Of a stretch of DNA of 64,000 nucleotides, positions 47,889-60,409 are shown piece after piece (within the stretch, counting starts at the first letter, position 1; the number at the start of each line of letters is the position of its first letter). The stretch spans positions 116,435,425-116,499,424 of the forward strand of contig NC_045430.1 of the NCBI RefSeq assembly GCF_902635505.1. Direction: 5' to 3'. This stretch comes from Sarcophilus harrisii. Lineage: Eukaryota > Chordata > Mammalia > Dasyuromorphia > Dasyuridae. Position numbers and translations under genes: made by a program. The notes beneath the pieces are model-generated. The model was not told the DNA's origin. It saw only the letters and a program-made list of their open reading frames with translations, and did no database searches.

Positions 47889-47918
47889 ATGGTCATGGTC
47901 ATGGTCATGGTCATGGTG
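47889..47918. repeat. (GGTCAT)n hexamer microsatellite
   Basis: Four to five GGTCAT units. Confidence 0.85.
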
Positions 47919-47929
47919 ACACTTATATT

Positions 47930-48060
47930 CTTGAAATGGCCTAATTGGTCTCCTTGCCTCAAGTCTCTTCCTACTTCTCCTGACCACCAAAGTGATTTTT
48001 CCTAAGGTATAGATCTTAGCCATGTCATTTCACTTCATAATAAACTCCACCGAGGGGAAT
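47930..48060 (+). mobile_element. L2/CR1-clade LINE fragment
   Basis: AATTGGTCTCCTTGCCTCAA, CACCAAAGTGATTTTTCCTA, CATGTCATTTCACTTCATAA corresponds to the GLPASSL and HVTPLL blocks in sense. Confidence 0.5.
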
Positions 48061-48465
48061 CCCAGCAATTCATCTTCTTCAACCTAAGGCAATCAGGGAA
48101 GATCCAATGGTCTTTTGTATTTATGTTCAATTTAGACTCAGCAATCAATTAAAGTCTTTGCTCATCAGACAACAGAGAATAAATTGTACTTAGAGCACCT
48201 ACTTAAGCTGTAAAGTGCATGTGAAAGTTTGCTTTAGATAGGGAATAAACATTACACTGTGCATGTTCAAAACAAAAGGAATTTTATTGGTCAGTGATGT
48301 AATATGTCTCCCATTACATAGCCAAGACAGAAAGTCACCAAGACTAGTCAAAATAGGTGGAAAATATTCACTTGGGATGATGTATATGAAAATGATATTA
48401 CCATAAGTGACCCAAATTTTTTCAAAGAATATAGGGTAAAAAAAACTGAAGACTATAGGAGAAGA

Positions 48466-48520
48466 AGAGAGAAAGGAAGAAATAGAAGAGGGAGAGAGAA
48501 GGAGGAGGAGGAGGAGGAAA

Positions 48521-48581
<61 letters not shown>

Positions 48582-48605
48582 GAAGGAAAGAAGTGGGAGA
48601 GAGAC
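48466..48605. repeat. (GA)n/(GGA)n purine microsatellite
   Basis: A GGAGGA run followed by about 27 uninterrupted GA units. All minus-strand frames are open here and give spurious Ser/Leu-rich or Pro-rich frames. Confidence 0.9.
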
Positions 48606-48984
48606 AGGGAGAGTTTACCATTGCTGTTCATTAAAGGAAAGGGATATAAAAGTGAAAATCAGATTTAAGAAATAGATGATTTTAAAAAGTGATTTCTGAT
48701 AATGGTATTTAAATTTTTAGACCTTAGTTTAAAACATAAAAATGAAAATTTCTTGGCTGTATATGGAGTTCATTAAGAGCTATTGAGAAGGTGTATTTTG
48801 TTTTGTTTTGAAGGGTTAATAATAAAAGTTAAAAAGCCAGAATGCAGGGCTACAATGACACACACCTATACAAGTATGTCTATATTTGTCTCATTCTGTC
48901 TTCTCAGGCCTTAACTTCCCTATTAGGAGACAAATAGAATGTTTTGTCATTAATCCTCTAGAATCATGGTTAGTCATCATACTA

Positions 48985-49265
48985 ATAGGAGCTTCTAATT
49001 CTTTCTAAATTGTCTTTACTCTATGACTGCATTGGATATATTTTTCTCCAAATTTTTCATGCTCATGTTTATATGCTTTCTTGGATTTCTCTGAAACATT
49101 CCCCTTCATTAATTCTTACAACACCATAGTATTCCATCATATTTATTCACTATAACTTGCTTAGCCATTCCCCAATTATGGGCAACCCCTCAAATTCTCA
49201 TACTTTGCTACCTACCTCAAAAAGAATTATAAATAGTTTTATGCATATTAGGGCATGTTTTACTT
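48985..49265 (-). mobile_element. L1 ORF2 3'-end fragment, antisense
   Basis: CACCATAGTATTCCATCATA, ACTATAACTTGCTTAGCCAT and CCCAATTATGGGCAACCC are the complement of the late ORF2 region (MEYY..., LNKLWY..., NGCPS...). Confidence 0.65.
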
Positions 49266-49331
49266 AGAATTAATCATTCCCTTAATCTATCTTCCCTGTA
49301 ATCTCTTTTCTCCCCCTTTCCTTTCTATTTT

Positions 49332-49462
49332 TTTTAGCAGAGGCAATTGGGGTTAAATGACTTACCCAAGGTCACACAGGTAGGAGGTGAGGAATGATTT
49401 GAACTCGGGTCCTTCTGTCTTCAGGGCTGGTGCTCTACCTACTGTGCCATTTAGCTGCCCTG
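49332..49462 (-). repeat. WSINE-type SINE, antisense
   Basis: A short T run, GAGGCAATTGGGGTTAAATG, CAAGGTCACACAGGTAGGAG, CTGTGCCATTTAGCTGCC: complement of the SINE from tail to head. Confidence 0.8.
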
Positions 49463-49639
49463 CTATTTTCTAAATGATTGAAATACATTTTTGTATCTGG
49501 TTGTGTGTGCATGTCTTTCCCTCTTTAATTCAGATAAGACTGGTGTTCAGTGTCAGCCACTTCCCCTCACTCCCTCCACATTTGTCTATATGTCTCTGAA
49601 TGATTATACTCAGCCTTGCTGGATTGGTTGTGATTCATT

Positions 49640-50265
49640 CTTATGAAAGACCAAAATGATGTCACTATTATAGGGTCAAAGTATAGTGTCCAACTGTGGC
49701 TAAGCAGACCTGTGTTATCACAACACAGTGATAGTTTATATGAACATTTGGAGTGGAGATGTTTAAATCTTCACATTTCTTTTTTTTTTTTTTTTTGAGC
49801 TACTGAAATTCTGCTTTGCTCATAGAACACACAACACTTTCCTTGCTAAGGGCATACCATATTGGATGATCCTGTGCCATTGTTTCCCATGTCTCACAGT
49901 CAACTCCAAAGTTTTTCAGATAGACTTAGAGTATCTTTGTATTGCTTCCTCTAACTTCCATGTGAGTGCTTGCTGTGTATGAATTCTCTTTAAAATGATC
50001 TTTTAGGCAAATGAACAAATGTTCAGACAATGTGGGCAACCCGTCAGAGTTGCATTCTCTGCAGTAGAGTTTGGCAGTTCAGCTTGAGAGACGGCCTTGT
50101 CTTCCCAGGTGATCTTCAGAATCTTCCATTATTATATTTGTTTTCCAGGGGAACACTCCAGGTGATCAGATTTCTTGCTGTGAGATTCTCTTCTGCAATG
50201 ATTCTCCTCACTTTGTCATGTCTATTGGAATGCTGGAAAGAGGCCATCATTGGATAATCTACTTC
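49640..50265 (-). mobile_element. non-LTR LINE C-terminal fragment (probably RTE type), antisense
   Basis: On the minus strand the frame has ILKITWEDKAVSQAELP near 50100, then LLQRMQL and an AHIV-type block, then a basic KQYKDTLSLSEKL-type stretch near 49920. This matches the recalled C-terminal end of a marsupial LINE ORF (ILKIRWQDK..., LRWAGHV..., KRYKDTLK...). Broken and truncated. A T run at 49779-49795 interrupts it. Confidence 0.5.
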
Positions 50266-51015
50266 AACAAGCTCATTTATCACATTTTTGACTCAACTCA
50301 TAGATTTTGATTCCCCCCCAGCTGCAGACCACCCACCCGCCTGCCTAACAAGTTTATCAAGTGTTTTAAATTGAAAATAAAGATAAATCTTTGTGCATGT
50401 CTCTGGCAATCTAAATAACACAAAGTGGCTAGCATTCAAAAAAGAATAACAGATAGGTAAAAGTTAACAGAAGGCAAAAAATCAAAAAGGGGAATAATAG
50501 TCAGTGGCTTCAACTGCAAATACACAGACATAGAGTAAAGACAAAAAGTAAGATGAACTAAAATTCTTAATATAATGATGTAATTATAATTGAAACTTAA
50601 GGGATGAGATTAGTGAAAGGTATAGGGCTCTAGACGACTTATCTTTGTCATAATGCATATAACAAGCAAAGCAGGGAGGAAGTAGAGAAGTAGTAGTATT
50701 GAGTAAATATACATGTGAAGGAAAATCTAGGACCCAGAGAGGTGAAGAATTAGAAAACGTTAGGGTGAATTAATGGAAACAGAGCCGGAGTTCTAAAGGG
50801 TAAATTTAACTAAAGATAGCTACTTTTTAATCTGCTCATGTCTTAGCCTTTCTGGGTTGGCAGATGTTTAGAGAGTCTAGAATTGACAGGCCTTTTGACC
50901 TAGATTTCTCTAAAATCTGTCTTAGAAATATATCTGTAAAAAGACACAGGGATAAGAAGAAAAAAGAAGGTAATTCAAGCAGTAGTGGGAAGAGCAAAAT
51001 CCTAATTACTTTACC
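50266..51015. other. unassigned spacer
   Basis: No gene or named repeat seen. Confidence 0.5.
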
Positions 51016-51019
51016 CATG

Positions 51020-51570
51020 CAAGTTAGACTAGATTTTCTTTAAAAGATATTGAGACCACCCTTAAAAACCGCTTCAGGATCCTAAAGGCTTAGCTTAGGT
51101 TGTTGACGTGATTTCCTTGTTGTCCCCATACAAAACAGCCAAAAAGATCTTCAAACACTCCTGATGCTTAATTAGTGGAAAATAATAGATAGCTAAACCA
51201 AGAGAATTTCATTCAGTTGAATCAACTCAAGACCTCAAGTCTATTCTGGTTAAATAATCTTCCTGTTTTGGCTTAGTAAATCTCCTTTTGTTAATTATTG
51301 AATGATCTCTAAGTATCCCATTTTGTTCCTACATTAAACCTAAACTCATAGGATACCAACCCAAATAAGTATCACCATTAACAACCAGAATCTATAATAA
51401 TAAGGAATATTGTGAGAATCAAGTCACTATCACCCAATTTGTTCCCAAGAGCCAGGATTAAAGTTCCTGCCAACGGAGAGTTTTCCAGTTCTGACAATAA
51501 ATATCAACCATGCCTACTGACAAAACCTAATATGACAGAAAGATTTCCCTCTTCCCTCTTTGGTATGATA
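51020..51570 (+). repeat. unnamed dispersed repeat, copy 2
   Basis: Collinear with 43290-43900: GATTTCCTTGTTGTCCCCAT, AAAACAGCC, TTAATTATTGAATGATC, TATCCCATTTTGTTCCTACA, AACAACCAGAATCTATA and AGAAAGATTTCCCTCTTCCC. Same strand as copy 1, about 7.7 kb apart. Confidence 0.6.
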
Positions 51571-52775
51571 GCAAAATGTGTAATAATGTTGCTATGAATA
51601 AGCACATGCAATTCACTTTAGTCAGGGGATATTAAAGCAAGTGATGTATTACTGTCCATCACAACACTAAAAATATTAGCTTATAGCATTACAAAAAACT
51701 GGTAAAAGATTTATTAAAATAGAACCAGAGAAATCAAATTCAAAAATCCTGAAAAACAAAACAAATATGGTGTTTGATTTAAAAAGTAATGAATATTTAG
51801 TAAAATCTTCCTTAAATTTATGCAGAAAAAAATTTAATGAAGTGAGTAGCACTGGAAAAGGATGTAAAATAAAAATAAAAATAAAAGCAAGGCAATCCAA
51901 GCAAAAATCCAAGCAAAATCATGTACCTTCTCAATTATCTTTTGAAAGTTATCAACACATTAATTAAGAGAAACACTAAAACTAAACAAATTAAGAGTAT
52001 TTTAATATATAAAAGAAGAGTGGTAGATGGACACATCTTCTGAAAAGAAATAACTTTATTGCATCACAGGTGAAGAAATTGCATCAGAGAATTTAAATGG
52101 GTTACCTATAATCATACAGCTTGTGGTAGAATCTAGTTTCCTCACATAATTCATTATCTTCCAATTATGTCATGCTACTTTCATATTAGATGAATTCAGA
52201 GATTCAAATGATACCCCAAATAGAATTTTAACCCCTTCATAATTTTAGTAGATGATGACTGCCAAATGGTTGTACAAGTGGAGAAATAATTCAACTTGTA
52301 AAAGGAAATCTAGAGAAAAAATATTTCTTTGAAAATTTCATTTTATAACAATGAATCAATTATATTTGATACATGAACTTGTACTTTTTTGGTTTTTTTA
52401 CAAACATCAAAGAAAATTAAGGATGTAGATGATTTTTTTTCATTTAAATATAGATATATTTATGTTTAGAAAAAGTTTTTTTTTCCTTTTAAGAACTCAC
52501 TCATTTATTTAAGAGATACTGTAACAAAATAAATTACTAATACAACTGAATAATATAAAAATCACTTTCATCCATTCAGGGCAGTTGTGGTTATCTACTC
52601 AACTTCAATGATTCACAATTATAGGTGATATTGACAACTATTAGAATGGTTAGATCAGTTAATGACTTTAAACTGATTTTGTGGGCTTGTATTTATGGTG
52701 GTTGCATTAGCACTTCATGATATGGTATCTTATATTTTCAGAGGGAATTACAATGTGCCCTTATAATTTGTATCA
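51571..52775. other. unassigned AT-rich spacer
   Basis: No gene or named repeat seen. Confidence 0.5.
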
Positions 52776-52779
52776 CAGA

Positions 52780-52912
52780 CTACATTACAGATTTCTAGAC
52801 TGATAACTTTATGAGCATAGGAATTGTGACTTGTGTAACCTTAATATCTCCCTAGAACCCTTTATAGTACTCTTCACATAGTACATACAATAAATGTTTG
52901 TTGAATAAATGT
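52780..52912 (+). mobile_element. L2 3'-end remnant
   Basis: CTAGACTGATAACTTTATGA, CCTTTATAGTACTCTTCACA, ACATACAATAAATGTTTGTT: L2 terminus in sense. Confidence 0.6.
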
Positions 52913-53099
52913 CTGCCATTATGTCTTTTCTAAGAAAGTATAAGCTAAGAGAAAGAGACATTTCTAGGCAGTCAAGAAGTGAACCAAATCATTATGGTAA
53001 ACATTAGTGGTTCAGAGACATATTATGAGGCTAGTATATTTTTGGAAAATATTTACAAAGCTTGATTATAGATGGCTAAATTGATTCTAGCCAGTTTTA

Positions 53100-53250
53100 A
53101 ACAATGTGAAAAGGGAAAGTTATTTAACCATGTTTGCCTTAGCTGGAGAACAAAATGGCAAACCATTCTAATATCTTTGCCAACACCAAGAAAACCCAAA
53201 TGGGGACATTAAAAGTCAGACACGTGCTTAAAAATAATCAATATCAGAAA
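53100..53250 (+). repeat. RTE-type SINE tail
   Basis: AGCTGGAGAACAAAATGGCA, CATTCTAATATCTTTGCCAA, CAAGAAAACCCAAATGGGGA, GTCAGACACG: tail of the SINE with head missing. Confidence 0.65.
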
Positions 53251-54844
53251 TAATTATCTCTGGACTACTTCTGTACACAATTATATGAGAACTTTTTACC
53301 AAAAGAAAATTGAGTTTTATTATATTTCATTTGATGCTTTTAGGTTTCAACAATAGAAAAACATTATGCAGGTAGAGAAAGTGTTAAACATTTTTATACG
53401 CTTTCTACATATTCATTAAAATGAGATTTGGACAAAAATGGGCTAAAGACAAAGTTTCATCAGCATCATTGGACATTTTTATCTAGAATAAACAAATTTT
53501 ACTAGATTTAGACCAAACACAAATAACTTTGGCAAATAATGTTTTTGGATTTAGAATACATTGACACTAGAGAACTTCAATGTTCTGAATCCCATATAGA
53601 AGACTATAATGTAATCTATATTTTAGAGTATTTCTTTGCTGAGGAGAAGTAAACAAAAGAGAATGAATGAGGTTTTGTTCCTGGCAGATACACATATTAA
53701 GGGGAGGAATGTGAACTAAGGATGGAAAGTGATGACTTTTATTTCTTCACTTAGCTTTTGTTTCTACCCTAATTTCATTTACATGCCAAAGTGGGTACTA
53801 AACTCATTTCAGAACATAGGCTTCTATATTGTACCTGGTTCTTTTTGTTTGTTTGTTTGTTTTCTAGCACAATCCCTGAAATAAATTTTAGAAACACAGG
53901 CTTATAATTAGGTAGATAATTGTAGTTACAAGCAATTTTTTTAACCCTAAGTCAGACAATAGTTTGATACCAGAGACTTTGAATCAACTTCACAAGTAAA
54001 TAATAAAAATAATAGACCACCTCACTTTGAAGTATTCTATTAGCCTCATCTGTCTGTTTTGGATAATAGTAACCCATAAACTCTACATGAACAGAAGCAT
54101 AGCTTAATTTATCAGGGAGAAGCCTTCTAGCCATTGCATTTCAGAAAAAGATAGTAGAGATCCTTGAAGAGGCTGATTTGCTGAAACCCAGAAGATGGTA
54201 GAGGATAGTAGCTTGGCAAACAAGAGACCACAGAACACATCCAGAAAGACAATTTGAAAGTGAAGATGTGATATCCATCACAGAGACATGATACATAGCA
54301 GAAAGTTGTCACCACCAAATGACATCTGTACTTTTTCAATGTTGAAGTGGGAGTTGTTCCAGCTATGCATGTGTCCCTAATATATGGATCCATATTAATG
54401 TATTTCTTGCAAGTTTCTTGGCTATGCATGTATGGGTACCACCCCCATCATCTGTTCTTTCCACATGTGTATACCCTATGTGTACTTGAGAGGGCTTTTT
54501 CTTACATTATGTTGCTTGATTAAATGTCTTGTTTTGAGCTAATGTATCTGCCTATCTGGAAAAATAAATGCATCAATGAAGAAGCTGGAGCTATATTTTT
54601 AAGTAGATACCCAATTAAATAAATCTAAGGTAGTACTTAGGAGCTTACATGTGTATAACATGTAGAGTATATAATTGGTCAGTCACTAAATGCATAAAGA
54701 TTTATTTTTATCCTAGTTAACATTTGAACCAGTGACTTCTAGTTATATAAGGTAAAATTCATTTATCCACAAACATTTATTAAATATTTGCTAAGTGTGA
54801 AGTACTATTTTCAGTGTTATGGGGGAATATAAAAATAATTAAGT
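53251..54844. other. unassigned spacer
   Basis: No gene or named repeat recognised, apart from a TTTG run near 53847-53862. Confidence 0.5.
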
Positions 54845-55345
54845 AGCAGGCTGATTTTAGAAAGACCTCAAGAGACTTACATGAACTGATGCTAAGTGAA
54901 GTGAGTAGAACCAAGAGAACATTGTACACAGCAATAACAAGATTATGTGATGATCAACTATGATGGACTTGGTTCTTTTCAACAATGAGGTAATTCAGGC
55001 CAATTCCAATAGACTTGTGATGGAAAGAGCCTTCATCATCCAAAGAGAGGACTATAGGGACTGAATGTGTAATAATATTTTACATTTTTTGTTGTTGTTT
55101 GCTTGGTTTTTTCTTTATCATATTTTCCCTTTTGATCCGATTTTTCTTGTGTAGCATAATAAATGTGGAAATATGTTTAGAAGAATTATATGTTTAACCT
55201 ATATTGGGTTATTGTTGTCTAAGGAAGGGGAGAAGTGAAGGAGAAGAAAAATTTGGAACACAAGATTTTACAAGGGTGAATGCTGAAAACTATCTTTGCA
55301 AGTATTTTGGGAAAAAACCTATTATTATTTTTAAAAAATTATTAA
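54845..55345 (+). mobile_element. 5'-truncated L1 3' end
   Basis: CCTCAAGAGACTTACATGAA, CTGATGCTAAGTGAAGTGAG, ACCAAGAGAACATTG, GATGATCAACTATGATGGAC are the end of ORF2. GAAATATGTTTAGAAGAATT, GAAAAATTTGGAACACAAGA and GAATGCTGAAAACTATCTTT are the 3'UTR. Same 3' type as at 13440. Confidence 0.8.
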
Positions 55346-55950
55346 GATGCCTAACATCAAGAAGCTCAAAAATATCAAGTCTCAGAAAAGAAAGTGTTCT
55401 TGGTCTAATTCCTCTTTTCTTGCTAATTATAGATGAATGAAAGATTGAATATTGTTTTTCAAACCCTTCAGTAGTTTGAAGAACTGCTATATTAGAGTGT
55501 GATTTAATACTAGAAATTTGATGACTTTTTTTCTAACAGGGCAAAACAAGAGATAGAATCTTAAGACTAGAACTATTGATATAGGTAAGAATTGCACAAT
55601 ATATAAAGAGTGAATTGTTTTTCCCCCTTAATTTTCTGAAGACATCAGTAACAAAGTATGATTAATTTTGATGTTTAAAAAAACATATTAATACAAATAA
55701 AATGGTTATATTGCTGAGCATTTATGGCAAATAACTACAAAACTTGGTTAGATTAAAGCATGACTTTTGTAATCCTTCCCTCATAAGTAGTCTCACCATT
55801 CCAGTATGATATGCAATTCTCAAAATTACAGCCTTCTGATCACTATGTTAACAATGAAACCATCAGAAGTAATTAATATCTGGAAGAAACATAAAACATT
55901 AGTAAAGCTGGTGCTGGGAACATGTGTATGCTCTTTGGTGAAGTGATATT

Positions 55951-55973
55951 TTTATTATTTTTAAAATTTTATT
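55951..55973 (-). terminator. ABCC9: candidate ABCC9 (SUR2B) polyadenylation signals
   Basis: Two AATAAA hexamers on the minus strand, 55968-55973 and 55951-55956, about 150-170 nt past the SUR2B stop. Mammalian ABCC9 transcripts can have longer 3'UTRs, so these may not be the main sites. Confidence 0.3.
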
Positions 55974-56119
55974 CATATGGGAAAGACTTTTCCTAAGCTA
56001 CAAATTGAGAAAACCTAAAATGACACTTTTTCCCCCAAAGGTTAGAAAAGAGATTCCATTAAACAGACGATGGTTGTTACATTCTGCTTTAACGATGTAA
56101 ATCACATTCAAGCATTCTT

Positions 56120-56257
56120 TCACATGTCTGCCCGAACAAAAGAAGCAAATACACCATCTTCCTGAGCCAAGAGGCTTTCTGGGGTATCGTATTCTAAAAT
56201 ATTGCCTCTTCTCATCACGATTACCAGGTCTGCTGTCAGGATAGTGTGAACCCGATG
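56120..56257 (-). CDS. ABCC9: ABCC9 last exon, SUR2B form (exon 38B)
   Basis: Encodes the last 45 residues of SUR2[16 protein letters not shown]... to ...ASFVRADM, then TGA at 56120. The acceptor is CTCCCCATGCAG then CATCGGGTTC, in phase 0 with the exon at 60347. HRV is shared with the SUR2A exon; the 42 residues after it differ. This is the classic SUR2A/SUR2B difference in the NBD2 C-terminus. SUR2B pairs with Kir6.1 in vascular smooth muscle. The exon is 138 nt, exactly as long as the SUR2A exon. An open frame overlapping this region (55998-56354) is a shadow. Confidence 0.97.
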   Translation of the reverse strand, partial: HRVHTILTADLVIVMRRGNILEYDTPESLLAQEDGVFASFVRADM

Positions 56258-59200
56258 CTGCATGGGGAGAAGACGAACCCAATATGTTATCATTACAATC
56301 TCTCATGAGCATAAAATAAATAAATAAATAGTTCTGGCAGATTATCAAAAGCATTTACTATTCTTGGAATATAAGTGGAGAAATACAGAAGATATATTAA
56401 CTTTTTCGTATAGCAAGGTACTATTTACTTGCAGATTTTTAAATCCTGGCTACTTTGGGCTAAAGATATAAAAAGACCAGAATTTGATTTAGATTCTGAC
56501 AAAATCTCTGCAGCTTTTCGCATCTTATCTTTATGATGATGTGCTAGAAAATCAAGTGAACTTGTTCAATGTTGACTGATTAATTGAATGAAAGAACATT
56601 TAATGAATATTAAAAGGAACTGTGTTCAGAAGCTTAAGTAGGAATTCTGGTGTCCAGGATAGAAGGTTACTCTTGTAACTTAGGACAGAAGCACCAAAAT
56701 ACTATGAAATGTGGGGCTGGCAGATTGAAGGTCTGCTGTGAGGAGAAAGCATGTTCTCTGCATACACTGATACCCCAAGTTAGAGCTCCAGAAATCACAC
56801 TCTGGTTGTAGTCCTATCAATGTTATTCTATTGTATAATTTTGTATCTCTACCCTTCCTTATCCTGAAGCAGCCTATGCTATGGGCCATGTTACAATTTA
56901 AAGTATTATGGCAAGGTGATGAATGATAGGAAGAGATTTTTGAGGGTACTGCCTGCATGCAGTTACAGAACCTCATTTGAAGCAATAATGACTTCCACAA
57001 GGGTACAACTGGAAGATCTCAACTTTCCCCAAGTTTTTGACTTCCTTGCAAAGCCTAGTGTGGTGATAAAGTGGTGAATGCTGGGAGAGCTATAAAGTGG
57101 TCTTTATCTTACAATTAAGAAAACTTGGAAGAGAGCCTTACTATAAATGCATTTGTCATTCTACACTATGAAGTGCAGTAAGTCCAACAGTATTTCTTTT
57201 ACTGTCATGTCTTTACTTCAACCCAATAGTTTGTTGGGGCTCCTCAACAATGAGTAGTTTGTTGGGAAAATTTCCATTGTCTAAGTATGATCCTGTAGTT
57301 GTCTCCCACAGAACAGATTATACTCGTATAGAATGTAATAAGAATTAGAAGTTGCTCATTAATTTTTTCTAATCTGTACATTGATAAATAAATATGTTCA
57401 CAAAATAAATACATCTTAAACTGTATTGGTTTTGAATGTACACAACCATGGTGTATTTAAAAAGGGAAAGGGAGGAGAGAGTGAGTTGCTTTTCTTTTTA
57501 TAGGGACTTTTCTTTGAATAAGGTCAGCCCCTCATGTGTGTGGAAAAAATAGACTTAATGGGCTGTGGAAGATTTACTGTAAACTTTTATGCACTTTAAT
57601 CAAAAGCAAAACTAAAGTAAACTGTAATTCTCCCATTTTCCTAGCAATTGATATTTAAAAGAAATAATTCAACCATTCACTGAGAGAAACAAGTAAGTCT
57701 CCAAATCCATAAATAGATTGTCATAAACATTGGCCTGGTATACTAAAACTGTGTTTACATTAAAAATAAAGACTAAAAAGTTAGAAACTGGCCAAAGAAG
57801 CAAATGTTACTTAGTGTCATCTGATTAATCCTAATCATCATTATTATTATTTTACAAAATGCTGCCAGTGGTAATAATGTTGATGAAATTTTCAATTCTT
57901 TCCCAAGGAATTAATCTAATAGCCATTGGAAATAATCCTTCTTAATATGTAATTTAAATTTAATACTTCAGTACTTGAGAGTTATTGGTTAGAAAGAAGT
58001 CTTTTTTAAGACTTTCACATAATTTTCTAAGTCTTTCAATGAAATCAACAGAAGGATTCTCAGTAAAGGAAAAAAATAGATACCATTACATTATAATAGA
58101 AATGTATTCCATTTCTATTTCATTCCCTAATTTTTTTTTTCTCAGCCTACAGAAGGCAGATGGTCTGACCTTTGTCTCCAATGTGATTCTCTCTTGCAAC
58201 AAGATCCATGGTTAGTTGGAAAAAAAGATTTCTGTTGAGCAAATGATACCTTATTCTCCAAGTGTGTTGAAGAAAGGAAGGTGGTTAAAAAGACATATGG
58301 ATAATGTAATGGGGAAGTATTAACAACATACAGGAGGAGCAGAAATCAGGCAAAAGATTTATTGTTTCTATCTATAGCAATTCATGTCCAGTTAGTCTTC
58401 TAAAAATATACCATGCCAGACTATGCAGTAACCCCATGTTCTATGAATAACGGAAATATGGCCAGCCTTCCAAGATGTAGAGTCAATGATTGAAGTGACA
58501 CCATTCATTTAGATGATCCTTCCATGGAATAAGGAACAATGATGGTATCATCCTCAACAAAAATAGTGACATTTATATAACATTTTAAAGTTTGCAAAAT
58601 GTTTTGCAAATAAATTATCTCATTTTTAGCTCATGGAAAGACTAAGCATTTGGACAAATAAGATAGAAGAGGAGAATGAAAGAGTACAGAAAGTTAGATG
58701 AGAGGAGAAGGGTGCAAAACACACCAAAACCAACTCTAATTCTCAATTTTGTCTTTATCAACCTTGATGGGGAGCAATTCTTTCCTAATTTGTTTAAGTA
58801 GTATACTCTTAAAGGACTTGTCCTTTTCCATCCTTATCCCTAATCACACACAGAACCAAATTAATTCAGCAGAGCAACTTCATGTCACCTTTTCTAGACT
58901 TTAAACCACAGAAAATGAAATTCATTAAATCATGCACTCTTCAAAAGCAAACAACATGCATAGCATAGCATTTATGAAAGCATATGAGGAACACACTGAG
59001 AAACACTGAAACTGACCCTTTAGATGAAAAATCAATCTGGTGGCAATAGATATACTCATGACATGCATATTTGAAATTATAATTTTATTACAATACATAT
59101 ACACACATATATGATACATACACACATATATCCATGTATATATGTATAATTTACATGATATAAATTTATCCCATTTAGATAAATTTTTTTTTTATTTTGG

Positions 59201-59350
59201 GCAAGATAGGCCTGTGGCAAGCCATCTTCTCCACTGTACTCCCACACCTTTGCATACAGCCAGTACAGTACATTTGTCTTATAGTAAAGAAGCTGGTAAT
59301 GTAACTACCAGAGAATGAGGTGCTTTATATGATGAGTTGATTTTGGTGTT
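56258..59350 (-). other. ABCC9: ABCC9 sequence between the SUR2A and SUR2B exons
   Basis: About 3.1 kb, spliced out whole in SUR2B transcripts, unique-looking with no clear repeat. It may include the 3' untranslated end of the SUR2A exon: a possible donor (CTCTG then GTAGTT) lies at 59308-59307, 42 nt past the SUR2A stop. No further exon was seen. Confidence 0.8.
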
Positions 59351-60346
<996 letters not shown>

Positions 60347-60409
60347 AGCAATTGTTACAACTGTACGGTCTGCAAAGGCAGTCATTACAACTTTCTGCAA
60401 AATATTTTC
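60347..60409 (-). CDS. ABCC9: ABCC9 penultimate exon (exon 37), NBD2
   Basis: A 63-nt exon encoding ENILQKVVMTAFADRTVVTIA, the stretch after Walker B leading to the H-loop His, whose codon opens both alternative last exons (HRV). Acceptor ATTTTTACAG then GAAAAT; donor ATTGCT then GTAAGT. Phase 0 at both ends, so it joins cleanly to either last exon. Too short for ordinary ORF detection. Confidence 0.96.

Noticed and set aside
48199-48631. Ser/Leu- and Pro-rich open frames on the minus strand
   Set aside because: Artefacts of the GA/GGA microsatellite.
55998-56354. 118-codon minus-strand frame
   Set aside because: Wrong frame over the SUR2B exon; the real exon is in another frame with proper splice sites.
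56680-57000. 106-codon minus-strand frame
   Set aside because: Lies in the ABCC9 stretch between last exons, with no recognised domain and no splice signals at its ends.
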